Source of the DNA: Candidatus Cryptobacteroides choladohippi
GTDB lineage: Bacteria; Bacteroidota; Bacteroidia; Bacteroidales; UBA932
Direction: 5' to 3'
Length of the DNA: 64,000 bases
Assembly: GCA_018065985.1 (NCBI GenBank)
Contig: JAGHSF010000059.1
Span: 1 to 64,000 of the forward strand
Shown here: one piece after another, positions 16,728-26,461 of the stretch
Position numbering within the stretch: position 1 is the stretch's first letter
How the letters are laid out: each line of letters begins with the position of its first letter
Made by a program: the position numbers and the translations under genes
Notes under the pieces: generated by a model
The model's input: the letters and a program-made list of their open reading frames with translations, nothing else
What the model was told of the DNA's origin: nothing
Databases searched by the model: none

Positions 16728-18641
16728 TTACCTGCAGTACCTGTCGGAATCCTTGATCAGGCTCTCGACGGCAACGCGGAGGCCCGAGGTTTCGTCGGCC
16801 ATTAGTTCTTCCAGGTTGAAATGGATGCGGAACTTCCAGTGATTCTGGGGGTTGGCCGGGAAATTGATGCGCTCGCACATGCAGTCGGGATTCCGGAACC
16901 CGCCGTCGAGTGCAACCCAGTCCTGAATGGGGAAGACTGCCAGCATGGATGCCGATTTCAGGTGGTCCCAGAGTATGCGGCGTATCTCCCATGGCTCGGG
17001 ATCCCCCTTGCCTTCCTCTGCCTTCTGCATCCGCAGGGTGGGCATGTCGTGGTTTGAGCTGGCACAGACGCTCAGGTACGGCCAGGGGCGTCCCTTGTCC
17101 ATGTTTGCCATCTCGAAGGAGAGAATCCTTTCGTGTTCCATGACCACAGGTACGCAGTCGGGAACCATTCCCAGGTCCTCACCGCAGGCGAGCATGCCTG
17201 TCGCGCCCAGAAGCTCGGGCAGTTTGTGCTCCGCGTTCCGTTTCCAGAACGATTCGTGGCGGTGGTAGAAGAAATCGGTGTACAGTTCCTCGAAACGCCA
17301 TCTCTGCCAGTCCTCAAGGCCGGACTTGTCGGGGGTGATGAGCGGCTGGTACATGCCGGGATGGCGCGGGTCCTCATGGAAAAGGCCCTCCAGCGGCAGT
17401 CCGCGGTCGAGAATCTCCTGGCGGCTGTAAGGCATTGCGGGGTTGAAGTGGCCGTACTGGCCGCTTGAACATTCTGCGGGAATCTCCCAGATGCGGAAGA
17501 ATCCCAGGATATGGTCGATGCGGAATGCGTCGAAGTACCGGCTCATCTTGCGCAGGCGCGCCTTCCACCATGCGTAGTCGTCCTTGGCCATCTCCTCCCA
17601 GTTGTATGTGGGGAATCCCCAGTTCTGGCCGTCCGCGCTGAAGAAATCCGGGGGTGCTCCGGTACTTGAATCAAGGTTGAAGAGCTCGGGATGCCTGTAG
17701 GCCTCGGCGCTGTCGGCGCTGACTCCTATGGGGAGGTCTCCCTTGAACGAGATGCCCTTGGAGCGGGCGTAGTCCACCTCTTCGGAAAGCTGCCTGTCGA
17801 GGTGGAACTGCATCCAGGCATAGTATTCTGTCTCAAGCTTGTCCCGGCGTGCGCAGAACTCGCAGTACTCGCCAAGCCACTCGCTGTTCTCCCTGGAGAA
17901 CTTCTTGAACGCGGCACCGGCAAGGTCCTTTGCGCCCTGGGCCTCGAAGGCCTTGCGTATGTAGGCCATCTTCCTCGCGAACACCAGGGGGTAGTCGATT
18001 TCCTTGAGGGCGTTGAGTTCCCTGCGCTCCTTCCTGAAAGCGGCGGTCTCCCTGATCCCTATGCCCTGCAGGTTGATGTACATGGGATTGAGGGCGAAAG
18101 TGGACACCGGGCTGTAGGGGTATGAATCGGCCCAGCCGCCGTTGCGGGTGGTGTCGTTGATGGGCAGGAGCTGTATCATGCACTGACCTGTGGCAGCGGC
18201 CCAGTCCACCAGCGGGCGGAGGTCCTTGAACTCACCAATGCCGAAGTCCTTTTCGGTCCTGAGCGAGAATATGGGAACGGCAGTTCCGGCTCCGCGGAAG
18301 CCCGGACGGTCGAACATCGCGGCCTGGTGCTCCCTGGGGAAGGGACATCCGGCTATGGGGCAGTCGATCCATGCGTCTTCGCAGAGGATTTCCTTCGCGC
18401 CTGCCTCGGCCTTGCGGCTGTGGTGCTTCCATTCGGTGCGGCGGATGAGCCCGTCGGCCATTACCACGTATGTGTAGTCCTTGAGGTCGGCTGCGGTGCA
18501 CCTGGGCAGTCTCACTGTCCAGATGCCCCCCTCGTTCCATGCCATGGGATACTTCACGTCCCTGGAAATCAGGCACAGGCTCTCGCCCCAGGAGGTCTGG
18601 TAGTTTATCTTGAACGTTGCTTTCATATCGATTTTGTGCAA
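16728..18641 (-). CDS. malQ: 4-alpha-glucanotransferase (GH77)
   Basis: 637 aa; FRIDHILGFFRIWEIP, GEDLGMVPDCVPVVM, SSNHDMPTLRMQ motifs. Confidence 0.92.
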   Translation of the reverse strand: MHKIDMKATFKINYQTSWGESLCLISRDVKYPMAWNEGGIWTVRLPRCTAADLKDYTYVVMADGLIRRTEWKHHSRKAEAGAKEILCEDAWIDCPIAGCPFPREHQAAMFDRPGFRGAGTAVPIFSLRTEKDFGIGEFKDLRPLVDWAAATGQCMIQLLPINDTTRNGGWADSYPYSPVSTFALNPMYINLQGIGIRETAAFRKERRELNALKEIDYPLVFARKMAYIRKAFEAQGAKDLAGAAFKKFSRENSEWLGEYCEFCARRDKLETEYYAWMQFHLDRQLSEEVDYARSKGISFKGDLPIGVSADSAEAYRHPELFNLDSSTGAPPDFFSADGQNWGFPTYNWEEMAKDDYAWWKARLRKMSRYFDAFRIDHILGFFRIWEIPAECSSGQYGHFNPAMPYSRQEILDRGLPLEGLFHEDPRHPGMYQPLITPDKSGLEDWQRWRFEELYTDFFYHRHESFWKRNAEHKLPELLGATGMLACGEDLGMVPDCVPVVMEHERILSFEMANMDKGRPWPYLSVCASSNHDMPTLRMQKAEEGKGDPEPWEIRRILWDHLKSASMLAVFPIQDWVALDGGFRNPDCMCERINFPANPQNHWKFRIHFNLEELMADETSGLRVAVESLIKDSDRYCR

Positions 18642-18667
18642 AGATACTTGAAATTCCTCAGCTGTGT

Positions 18668-19057
18668 CTACAGATCCCCGTAGACGGGCAGCGTCTGCTG
18701 CGGCGTGAAGACGCCGTTTACCTTTTTATATAGGAAAGTCTTTGTTCCGTTGGTGACTATGAGCCAGCGTACGCCGAGCACGGCATTGTAGCGCATGGCC
18801 TGTTCCAGCACGGCGGAGCTCAGTTCCACTTCCGGGCGCTTGCACTCCACGACCGCCAGCGGCCGGGCCTCTCGGCTCCATACGAGAATGTCGGCGCGGT
18901 ATGTCTTCTGTCCGAAGGACAGGGAAGCTTCGCTCATCATCATGTGCTCCGGCACCGCCATCGTGTCCCTGAGCACGCCGATGAACCACTGCCGCACCCT
19001 CTCCTCGGGGGTTGCAGCCACCATCTTCTTCCTAAGCGGGTCCCAGTATTGCTCCAT
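18668..19057 (-). CDS. Type I restriction HsdR N-terminal-like nuclease domain protein (stand-alone)
   Basis: Start at MEQYWDPLRKKMV; ADILVWSREARPLAVVECKRPEV (PD-(D/E)xK-like D...ExK); ~129 aa. Confidence 0.8.
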   Translation of the reverse strand: MEQYWDPLRKKMVAATPEERVRQWFIGVLRDTMAVPEHMMMSEASLSFGQKTYRADILVWSREARPLAVVECKRPEVELSSAVLEQAMRYNAVLGVRWLIVTNGTKTFLYKKVNGVFTPQQTLPVYGDL

Positions 19058-19100
19058 GATGCACAAATATAGGTCAAAATAGATTATCTTTGCTGCCCGT

Positions 19101-19670
19101 ATGGCAAAAAGAATAATACTCGCAAGCAATTCTCCGCGCCGCAGGGAGCTCCTGAAGGGCCTTGACGTGGAGTTTACCGTCGATACAGGCAACACTTTCG
19201 AGGAGCAGTTCGCCCCTGACACACCGCACGAGCAGGTTCCGGCCTTGATGTCGGTGGGCAAGTCGCACGGCTTTCACCGCCCTTTGGAGGATGACGAGAT
19301 CCTCATCACATCGGATACCATGGTCCTGCTTGACAAGGCCATAATGGGCAAGCCGCACTCCCGTGAGGAGGCGCTTGCCATGCTCCGTTCCCTGTCAGGC
19401 AAAACCCACGAGGTCATCAGCGCCGTGACCATACGCGACGTCCGCAGGGAGGAGACCTTTTCCGATGTTACCAGGGTCTCTTTCAGGGAGATGGAACAAT
19501 CTGAGCTCGAGTATTACGTGGATACCTACAAGCCCTATGACAAGGCTGGCGCATATGCCATCCAGGAATGGATAGGTTACACAGGCATCACGGGCATCGA
19601 AGGCTCATACTTCAATGTCATGGGATTCCCGGTACACCGTGTGGCTGAGGAGCTGAAGAAATTTCTCTAG
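19101..19670 (+). CDS. maf: Maf-like nucleoside triphosphate pyrophosphatase
   Basis: 189 aa; ILASNSPRRRELL, SDTMVLLDKAIMGKP, GSYFNVMGFPVHRV. Confidence 0.96.
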   Translation: MAKRIILASNSPRRRELLKGLDVEFTVDTGNTFEEQFAPDTPHEQVPALMSVGKSHGFHRPLEDDEILITSDTMVLLDKAIMGKPHSREEALAMLRSLSGKTHEVISAVTIRDVRREETFSDVTRVSFREMEQSELEYYVDTYKPYDKAGAYAIQEWIGYTGITGIEGSYFNVMGFPVHRVAEELKKFL

Positions 19671-20860
19671 AAACTGCGGGCCACCACCATGGCGCAGCTC
19701 CAGGCTGCCTGAAGGTTGAATCCACCCGTAATCGCATCCAAGTCAAGAACTTCCCCGGCAAAGTAGAGCCCGGGGTATTTTTTGCTCTCCAGTGTGCCGA
19801 GATTCACTTCCTGGAGCGAAACGCCTCCGCAGGTCACAAATTCCGCCTTGAAGTGGCAGCGGCCTGCAATCTCGTAGGCATCAGCGGTAAGGGCGCCGAC
19901 GAGTCTGTTTGCGCCTTTGCTGCCCAGTTCCGTCCATATGATATCCTCCCTCAGGCCTGCACGTCCGATAATATGCTGCCAGAGGCGGGCGCTGAGCCCG
20001 TCAGGAGTTACGTTTGCAACCCTTTTCTTTCCGTTCTGCCTTGCGGACTCCGACAGGAATGACCGGGCCTGATCCTCGCTCCACCCTGTCCAGTTTATCA
20101 TCAGCGTGCCTTTGTATCCGTTGCCGGCAAGGTGGCGTGCCGCGTACGAGCTCAGCTTGAGCGTTGCCGGGCCGCTGACGCCCCAGTCGGTCAGCAGCAG
20201 GGTGCCGGAAGCCCTGAACGGTGTGCCGGCAAGAGACAGGATGGCGTCCGGGGCCAGCGCTCCCATAAGCGAGCGAAGTCCGTCGTTATCGATCTTAAGG
20301 GTGAACAGCGACGGTACCGGCTTCTCGATCTGCAGTTCCAGCGGTTCCAGAAGTTTCAGAGCCCCGCCGCCTGTGGTGATCACCACTGAATCGGCCCTGA
20401 AGGGCCCTGCGGAGGTATCGAGCCTGAACCCTCCTTCCTCAGCGTATACCGCGCCGACCTTTGCGCCGCATCTGAGTTCCACACCAAGATGGCGCATGCG
20501 GTTCTCGAGAGTGCGTACGATCTGCATCGCATCCTGACTTTTCGGGAACACGCACCGGTCTTCCTGTATCACATACTGGACGCCTTCGCGCTGGAACCAG
20601 TCCATGGTGTCACGGTTGCTGAACACGCGAAGAGCGCGCTTCATGAGCTGTGCTCCTCTGGGGTATGCCTCCTCCAGACGTCCGACGTCTTCGAACGAAT
20701 TTGTGAAGTTGCATCTGCCGCCTCCCGTGATGGCGACTTTGGCCAGAGGCCTGGCCCCGGACTCCAGCACGGTGACCTGCAGTTCCGGTTTTCTGCGCTT
20801 GATTTCTATCGCGCAAAAGCATCCTGCGGCCCCGGCTCCTATGATAATTACGTTGCTCAT
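19667..20860 (-). CDS. HI0933/BaiN-family flavoprotein
   Basis: 397 aa; IIGAGAAGCFCAIE, GGGRCNFTNS, C-terminal YFAGEVLDLDAITGGFNLQAAW. Confidence 0.94.
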   Translation of the reverse strand: MSNVIIIGAGAAGCFCAIEIKRRKPELQVTVLESGARPLAKVAITGGGRCNFTNSFEDVGRLEEAYPRGAQLMKRALRVFSNRDTMDWFQREGVQYVIQEDRCVFPKSQDAMQIVRTLENRMRHLGVELRCGAKVGAVYAEEGGFRLDTSAGPFRADSVVITTGGGALKLLEPLELQIEKPVPSLFTLKIDNDGLRSLMGALAPDAILSLAGTPFRASGTLLLTDWGVSGPATLKLSSYAARHLAGNGYKGTLMINWTGWSEDQARSFLSESARQNGKKRVANVTPDGLSARLWQHIIGRAGLREDIIWTELGSKGANRLVGALTADAYEIAGRCHFKAEFVTCGGVSLQEVNLGTLESKKYPGLYFAGEVLDLDAITGGFNLQAAWSCAMVVARSF

Positions 20861-21088
20861 CAGCTTGCAAATTTATAAAAACGCAAGTAAAACTACTTGA
20901 TTTGCCCTGGTAAGAAGGCAGATAATGCACTATATTTATGACAAATGACTAATTTTACTGTGCAGTTTTGAATAAATAAGGGAACAGGTGACAGTCACCG
21001 GCCATCATGCATGGGTAACTGTGGTGTGGTTGTTGCTTAAGCCGGGTGGTCAATACTCTCTGGCTGTTGCCTGTCCTCTTGTTTAATT

Positions 21089-22519
21089 ATGAAGAAGAAG
21101 GTACTTGTCATATTGATTCTTGCCTTGTCGTGCCATGCTCTCATGGCGCGGGATTCCCGTTTGAACAAGGCGGACTCTCTTTTCAATGCCGGCAAGTTCA
21201 AGGAGGTCATACAGATTTCAGAAAAGTTGGCTGAAGAAGCAGAAACAGCTGGTGATACCAATACTTATATGATGGCATTGTGCCTTGCCGGCAGATCCTA
21301 TTTTGCATTGGGAGATGAACAGAAGGCGAGCGATTACTGCTTCAGTTGTTTTAACAGATGTGTTAAAACCAAGGTTTTTATTTCCCAGAAGATTCCTGAA
21401 ATCGGTTTCATGCGTGCATCACTTTCCTCAGCATCGAAGGTCTACAGGGCAAGCGGTGAATATGACGAGGCCGAGCAGTATCTGCTGCGCTGTATCAAGA
21501 TCGAAGAGGCTCTCTATGACGAGATCACACTTGCCATCCGATACGGCAATCTGGCCGATCTGTATATTGACAGTGGTAGATATGACGAAGCTCTCTCCGC
21601 TCTCCAGAAAGCCAGGACATATACGCGTGATAATGATAATCGCGTTTGGTGCATACTGGGATACAGTTCCGGCCGCTGTTTCGAGGCCATGGGAGATTCC
21701 CTTGCTGCTGAGAAATGTTACAGGGATGCTCTCGATAAATTTTTTCACAGAAAGGATCTTTACGACAACCTGTTTGCTCCTAACTTTCTGATGAAGCTTG
21801 CGGCTTACGAGATGGATCATGGCAATCGTGAAAAGTCTTTGGAGTTGTACGGGCTCGTTGCAGAATTGAATTCCTCATACTATGTAAATCCGTCGTCATG
21901 TCTTGAAGCATGCAGTATTCTGGCCGAACAGTATAAGGGAGAGGATGATGCTCTCAGCGCCAAGTATGCTGCCATTGCAGATTCGCTGGCGTTCTATCCT
22001 CACCTTAAGCAGCTGTCTGACGACATTGCATTGTATTACGTAGACTTCCCCAAAAAGGAGCGTGAGCAGATAATCAGGAATCAGCATCTTCGCCTTTCGC
22101 TTGTGATGAGTCTGCTTCTGCTCGTGATTGTGGCTCTTATTGCCATCATCTCCCGTTACAGGAACCTGAAGGAGATAGCCAGGATTCGTGAAGAACAGAA
22201 CGAGGCCCTTCGCAAGGCAAACGAGCAGAAGGAACAGCTTCTCGAGATTTCAAAGGCTATTGCCGACAAGCGTGTGCGCAGCGAGGTGTCCCGCATCGCC
22301 TCTGAAATCGGCAAGGATGGCGACGTGAAGCTTACAAAGCGTGAGAGCGAGATAGCAGCACTCATTGCCGACGGCCTTCTCAACAAGGAGATCGCCGACC
22401 ATCTGAACATCAGCGTGCGTACTGTGGAGTTTCACCGCAACGCCATATACCGCAAACTGGGCATCAACAATGCCGTGGAACTGATGAATTATATGAAGGA
22501 AATTAATAGCGATACTTAA
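21089..22519 (+). CDS. Membrane-spanning TPR regulator with C-terminal LuxR-type HTH
   Basis: 476 aa; signal peptide, TPRs, TM helix (LSLVMSLLLLVIVALIAII), coiled coil, LTKRESEIAALIADGLLNKEIADHLNISVRTVEFHRNAIYRKLGI. Confidence 0.92.
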   Translation: MKKKVLVILILALSCHALMARDSRLNKADSLFNAGKFKEVIQISEKLAEEAETAGDTNTYMMALCLAGRSYFALGDEQKASDYCFSCFNRCVKTKVFISQKIPEIGFMRASLSSASKVYRASGEYDEAEQYLLRCIKIEEALYDEITLAIRYGNLADLYIDSGRYDEALSALQKARTYTRDNDNRVWCILGYSSGRCFEAMGDSLAAEKCYRDALDKFFHRKDLYDNLFAPNFLMKLAAYEMDHGNREKSLELYGLVAELNSSYYVNPSSCLEACSILAEQYKGEDDALSAKYAAIADSLAFYPHLKQLSDDIALYYVDFPKKEREQIIRNQHLRLSLVMSLLLLVIVALIAIISRYRNLKEIARIREEQNEALRKANEQKEQLLEISKAIADKRVRSEVSRIASEIGKDGDVKLTKRESEIAALIADGLLNKEIADHLNISVRTVEFHRNAIYRKLGINNAVELMNYMKEINSDT

Positions 22520-22548
22520 CCTACTGAACATATATCACAAATAACAGC

Positions 22549-22576
22549 AAACGGCAGGCCGAGAGGTCTGCCGTTT
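22549..22576 (+). terminator. Intrinsic terminator after the LuxR-type regulator
   Basis: AAACGGCAG...CTGCCGTTT 9-bp stem followed by ACATTTTG. Confidence 0.75.
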
Positions 22577-22652
22577 ACATTTTGCGAAAAATTATAAAAA
22601 AATTGTTGTTTTACGATAAATTTTATATATTTGTGAAAAAATAAGCACAATT

Positions 22653-23261
22653 ATGGTTGAATGGTGGACATCTCTTGGCGTAATGATGAAGGTTCTCTGG
22701 GGCATCACGCTCTCCGCTTCCCTCATCTTTGTAATCCAGTCTGTTATGACTTTTATCGGGGCTGACGCTGACTTCAATGCCGATTTCGATACCGACATTG
22801 ATGGTGGTGGCGCCGACATCGACGGCACCGGCGGTCACTCCGGAATGGGTCTGCTTACATTCCGCAACTTTGTGAACTTCTGCCTCGGCTTCGGCTGGAC
22901 TTCGGTCCTGCTCAAGGAGCAGATTGCTTCCCAGAGCGTTCTCTTCACTGTTGCCGCAATCATCGGCATAGGCCTTGTGGCCATAGTGATGCTGCTCTTC
23001 AAGTGGATAAGCGGCATGCAGGAATCCGGCAACATCGATGTGTTCAAGCAGGCCGTCGACTGCACCGGAAAGGTTTATCTGGCAATCCCTGCCGAGCGCA
23101 AGGGCGAGGGCAAGGTGCAGATCTCAATCAACAATGCCGTGCGCGAGTACAATGCCGTGACTGACGGCAGCGCCCTGCCCACGGGTACCGACATCAGGGT
23201 GGTCGAGGTCGTTTCGGCCAGCACCCTTCTCGTAGAGGAAGTAAACACGTTAATCATCTAA
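22653..23261 (+). CDS. NfeD-like/YqiJ-like membrane protein with OB-fold domain
   Basis: 202 aa; several TM helices, acidic ADADFNADFDTDIDGGGADIDG loop, C-terminal beta domain; 4 bp upstream of a flotillin. Confidence 0.75.
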   Translation: MVEWWTSLGVMMKVLWGITLSASLIFVIQSVMTFIGADADFNADFDTDIDGGGADIDGTGGHSGMGLLTFRNFVNFCLGFGWTSVLLKEQIASQSVLFTVAAIIGIGLVAIVMLLFKWISGMQESGNIDVFKQAVDCTGKVYLAIPAERKGEGKVQISINNAVREYNAVTDGSALPTGTDIRVVEVVSASTLLVEEVNTLII

Positions 23262-23265
23262 TAAA

Positions 23266-24687
23266 ATGGACCTTTATCTTATTCTCATTCTCGTGGCAGT
23301 GGTCTTTGTGACCTTCGCCGCCATCCTCGCACGCTACAAGCGCTGCCCTTCTGACAAGATTCTCGTCATCTACGGAAAGACCGGCAGGAACAAGCAGGGC
23401 TCCGCATCCTCGGCGCGATGCATCCACGGTGGTGCATCGTTCATCTGGCCCGTTTTCCAGAGCTATTCCTTCCTTGACCTTACTCCCATAAGCATCGAGT
23501 GCAACCTGACCAACGCGCTGTCAAAGCAGAACATCCGCGTGGATGTGCCCTGCCGCTTCACCGTCGGCATCAGCACCGAGCCCGAGAACATGACAAATGC
23601 CGCCGAGCGTCTGCTCGGTCTCAGGATCGACGACATCAGGGGCATAGCCACCGATATTCTCTTCGGTCAGCTGCGTCTTGTCATTGCCACCATGGATATC
23701 GAGGAGATCAACGCCGACCGCGACAAATTCCTCGCCAACGTCAGCACCAACGTTGAGGCCGAGCTCCGCAAGATAGGCCTCAAGCTCATCAACGTCAACG
23801 TGACCGATATCCGCGACGAGTCAGGCTATATCGAGGCCCTCGGCAAGGAGGCAGCCGCAAAGGCAATCAACGATGCCAAGAAGAGCGTTGCCGAGCAGAA
23901 CCGCTTCGGTGAGATCGGTAAGGCCGAGGCCGACAGGGACAAGGACATCCGTATCGCGGAGACTTCGCGAGATACCCGTATCAAGACCGCCGAGGCCAAC
24001 GCTCTCGCAGTCGAGGGAGAGAATAACTCCAAGATTGCAATTGCCAATTCTGACGCTACCCGTCGTGAGAGGGCCGCTGAGGCAGAGCGTCTTGCAGTTG
24101 CGGCCGAGAAGGTGCAGGCTGCAAAGGCTCTCGAGGAGGCATACAAGTCCGAGCGCGACGCCGAGCTTGCCCGTGCCGAGCGTGAGAAGGCTACACAGCA
24201 GGCCAACATCGTGGTTGCCGCCGAGATCGAGAAGCAGAAGATGATCATCGCAGCCGAGGCTGAGGCCGAGAAGCTCCGCCGCGAGGCCAAGGGTGAGGCT
24301 GACGCCATCTTCGCAAAGATGGATGCGCAGGCTCGCGGTGCCCTGGAGATACTCTCCAAACAGGCCGAAGGTTTCAACCAGCTGGTTGCTGCTGCCGGTG
24401 GTGACGCAAAGGATGCCATCACGATGCTGATTTCCGAGAAGCTGCCCGAACTCGTCAAGACTCAGGTCGAGGCTGTCAAGGGCATCAAGATCGACAAGGT
24501 TACCGTCTGGGATGGCGGCAACTCCAAGGACGGAAAGACGGCTACGTCAAACTTCATCTCTGGCATGATGGGATCCGTTCCCCCTCTCGAAGATCTCTTC
24601 AAGATGGCTGGACTGAGTCTCCCCGGCTACCTCAAAGGTGCCGAAGCCCCCGTTGCAGAGGCTGCCGAAGAAGTCAAGGGAGAGTAA
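23266..24687 (+). CDS. Flotillin (YqiK-type SPFH protein)
   Basis: 473 aa; N-terminal TM, SPFH domain, long EA-rich coiled coil. Confidence 0.94.
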   Translation: MDLYLILILVAVVFVTFAAILARYKRCPSDKILVIYGKTGRNKQGSASSARCIHGGASFIWPVFQSYSFLDLTPISIECNLTNALSKQNIRVDVPCRFTVGISTEPENMTNAAERLLGLRIDDIRGIATDILFGQLRLVIATMDIEEINADRDKFLANVSTNVEAELRKIGLKLINVNVTDIRDESGYIEALGKEAAAKAINDAKKSVAEQNRFGEIGKAEADRDKDIRIAETSRDTRIKTAEANALAVEGENNSKIAIANSDATRRERAAEAERLAVAAEKVQAAKALEEAYKSERDAELARAEREKATQQANIVVAAEIEKQKMIIAAEAEAEKLRREAKGEADAIFAKMDAQARGALEILSKQAEGFNQLVAAAGGDAKDAITMLISEKLPELVKTQVEAVKGIKIDKVTVWDGGNSKDGKTATSNFISGMMGSVPPLEDLFKMAGLSLPGYLKGAEAPVAEAAEEVKGE

Positions 24688-24690
24688 AGT

Positions 24691-24906
24691 ATGCCGATTG
24701 TAGTTAATGTTGATGTAATGCTCGCCAGGAGGAAGATGTCCTCCGGCGAGCTTGCAGACAAGATAGGAATTTCGGCCACCAACCTGTCCATCCTCAAGAC
24801 GGGCAAGGCCAAGGCCATACGTTTCAGCACGCTGGCCTCAATCTGCAAGGCGCTGGACTGCCAGCCCGGCGACCTGCTCGAATATCAGGCTGATGAAGAT
24901 GAATGA
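24691..24906 (+). CDS. Small Cro/CI-family HTH regulator
   Basis: 71 aa; MLARRKMSSGELADKIGISATNLSILKTGKAKAIRFSTLASICKALDCQPGDLLEY. Confidence 0.92.
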   Translation: MPIVVNVDVMLARRKMSSGELADKIGISATNLSILKTGKAKAIRFSTLASICKALDCQPGDLLEYQADEDE

Positions 24907-25429
24907 CATTGTAATCCTTGTGGCTGAAGAGGCCGAGGAACGTATGGTACGGCAGTACCTGCCCGAGGCCGAATGTGTGCGCACCGGGGTCGGGGCGTCG
25001 AATGTGATAAGGACATGCTGCGGGATACCTGCCGGGACCAGGGTGTTCAACATAGGATACGCCGGCAGCAATTCCCTCACCATAGGAACCGTGACGGCCG
25101 TCAGCCAGACCTTCCGCCTGATGAGCGATGCATACAGGTTCGTCGACCACAACAATCCTCTCTGCCTTGGCCGGGAGGGTTTCCCGTGCTATACAAGCAA
25201 TTCGTTCGTCACAGAGTCAGACAGGGTGGAACCCACCCTTTTCGACATGGAACTCAATTACATGGCGGCATTCCCCTTCGAATTCGCGGGTGCGATCAAG
25301 ATCGTCAGCGACAATCTGAGCGTGGACGCATTCCAGAACAACGCCATCCGTGAATCGGGCATCCTGACCTCTGCAGAAGTCTGGGAGAGGGTGGCCGCAT
25401 TGTACCGTTCAATCGTAAACAATAAATAA
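24893..25429 (+). CDS. Short, divergent nucleoside phosphorylase/MTA-SAH nucleosidase-like protein
   Basis: 178 aa; GTRVFNIGYAGSN and VEPTLFDMELNYMAAFPFEFAGAIKIVSDN resemble the PNP/UDP family core; overlaps the HTH gene by 14 bp. Confidence 0.6.
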   Translation: MKMNDIVILVAEEAEERMVRQYLPEAECVRTGVGASNVIRTCCGIPAGTRVFNIGYAGSNSLTIGTVTAVSQTFRLMSDAYRFVDHNNPLCLGREGFPCYTSNSFVTESDRVEPTLFDMELNYMAAFPFEFAGAIKIVSDNLSVDAFQNNAIRESGILTSAEVWERVAALYRSIVNNK

Positions 25430-25430
25430 A

Positions 25431-26393
25431 ATGAAAGCTAAAACCATCATCAGCGCAGCTCTGATTGCAGTTCTCTGCCTTTGTTCCTGCGCAAACAACT
25501 GTTCAAAGAAGTGCTGCGCTCATGACGAGTGCTGCTGCCATCAGTTCTCAAAGAAACTTCCCGTGGGCGTTCAGCTGTACTCCGTTCGCACCGACCTCGA
25601 AAAGGACTTCTACGGTACCCTCAAGGCAATCCGTGAGATGGGCTATGCAGGAGTGGAATTCTACGGCGAGTATTACGGCAACACTCCCACCCAGGTGAAG
25701 CAGTGGTGCACAGAGCTCGGACTCATCCCCTTTTCCAACCATGTGCCTTTCCAGCAGATGATCGACGACGTGGACAAAGTCATCGAGGACAATCTCATCC
25801 TTGGTGTTCAGTATCTCGTCTTCCCCTATATGGATGAGGCAAGCCGTCCCGGCATCGATCCCGAGCAGTTCAAGGCAACGGTTGCAAAGATCGGTGAGAT
25901 CGGACAGAAGGTCCACGCAGCCGGCTTCCAGCTCCTCTATCACAACCACGACTTCGAGTTCGTGACCCTCGAGGACGGCACGGTCGGATATGACTACATC
26001 TTCGCAGCCAACGGCCGTGAGAAGCTCCAGAATGAGCTCGACGTATGCTGGGCAAACTATGCAGGCTTCGATCCCGCAGAGGTTCTCGCGAAGTACGCAG
26101 GCAGCATCCCTGTAGTCCATCTGAAGGACTACTATCTCGAGGGCAAGCTCAGTTCGGCTCCCTATGCGCTTATCGGCATCAGTACCGACAACGCGATGAA
26201 GGATGACGGAGGCTGGTTCGAGTATCGCCCCGTAGGCATGGGTCTGGTGGACATCCCCTCAGTGATCAAGGCCGCCATCGACGGAAACGCACAGTGGCTC
26301 TGCGTGGAGCAGGATGAGCCCAATGAGGGTCTGACACGCCTTCAGGGAGTTGCAAAGAGCGTGGAATATCTGAGGTCCCTCGACCTGATGTAG
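25431..26393 (+). CDS. Sugar phosphate isomerase/epimerase (xylose isomerase-like TIM barrel) lipoprotein
   Basis: 320 aa; lipobox LCLCSCANNC; YHNHDFEF, VHLKDYYLEGK, CVEQDEPNE. Confidence 0.88.
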   Translation: MKAKTIISAALIAVLCLCSCANNCSKKCCAHDECCCHQFSKKLPVGVQLYSVRTDLEKDFYGTLKAIREMGYAGVEFYGEYYGNTPTQVKQWCTELGLIPFSNHVPFQQMIDDVDKVIEDNLILGVQYLVFPYMDEASRPGIDPEQFKATVAKIGEIGQKVHAAGFQLLYHNHDFEFVTLEDGTVGYDYIFAANGREKLQNELDVCWANYAGFDPAEVLAKYAGSIPVVHLKDYYLEGKLSSAPYALIGISTDNAMKDDGGWFEYRPVGMGLVDIPSVIKAAIDGNAQWLCVEQDEPNEGLTRLQGVAKSVEYLRSLDLM

Positions 26394-26449
26394 TTCGGAT
26401 ATTTCAGGAATTCCAAAATATTTTTTTGGGTAAATTCCTCAAATAATTG

Positions 26450-26457
26450 TATATTTG
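26450..26457 (+). promoter_or_regulatory. Bacteroidota -7 element TATATTTG upstream of the ncRNA candidate
   Basis: Exact TAnnTTTG match. Confidence 0.6.
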
Positions 26458-26461
26458 CATT

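Noticed and set aside
18668-19057. Type I restriction-modification or other defence system
   Set aside because: No methyltransferase, specificity subunit or helicase domain nearby.
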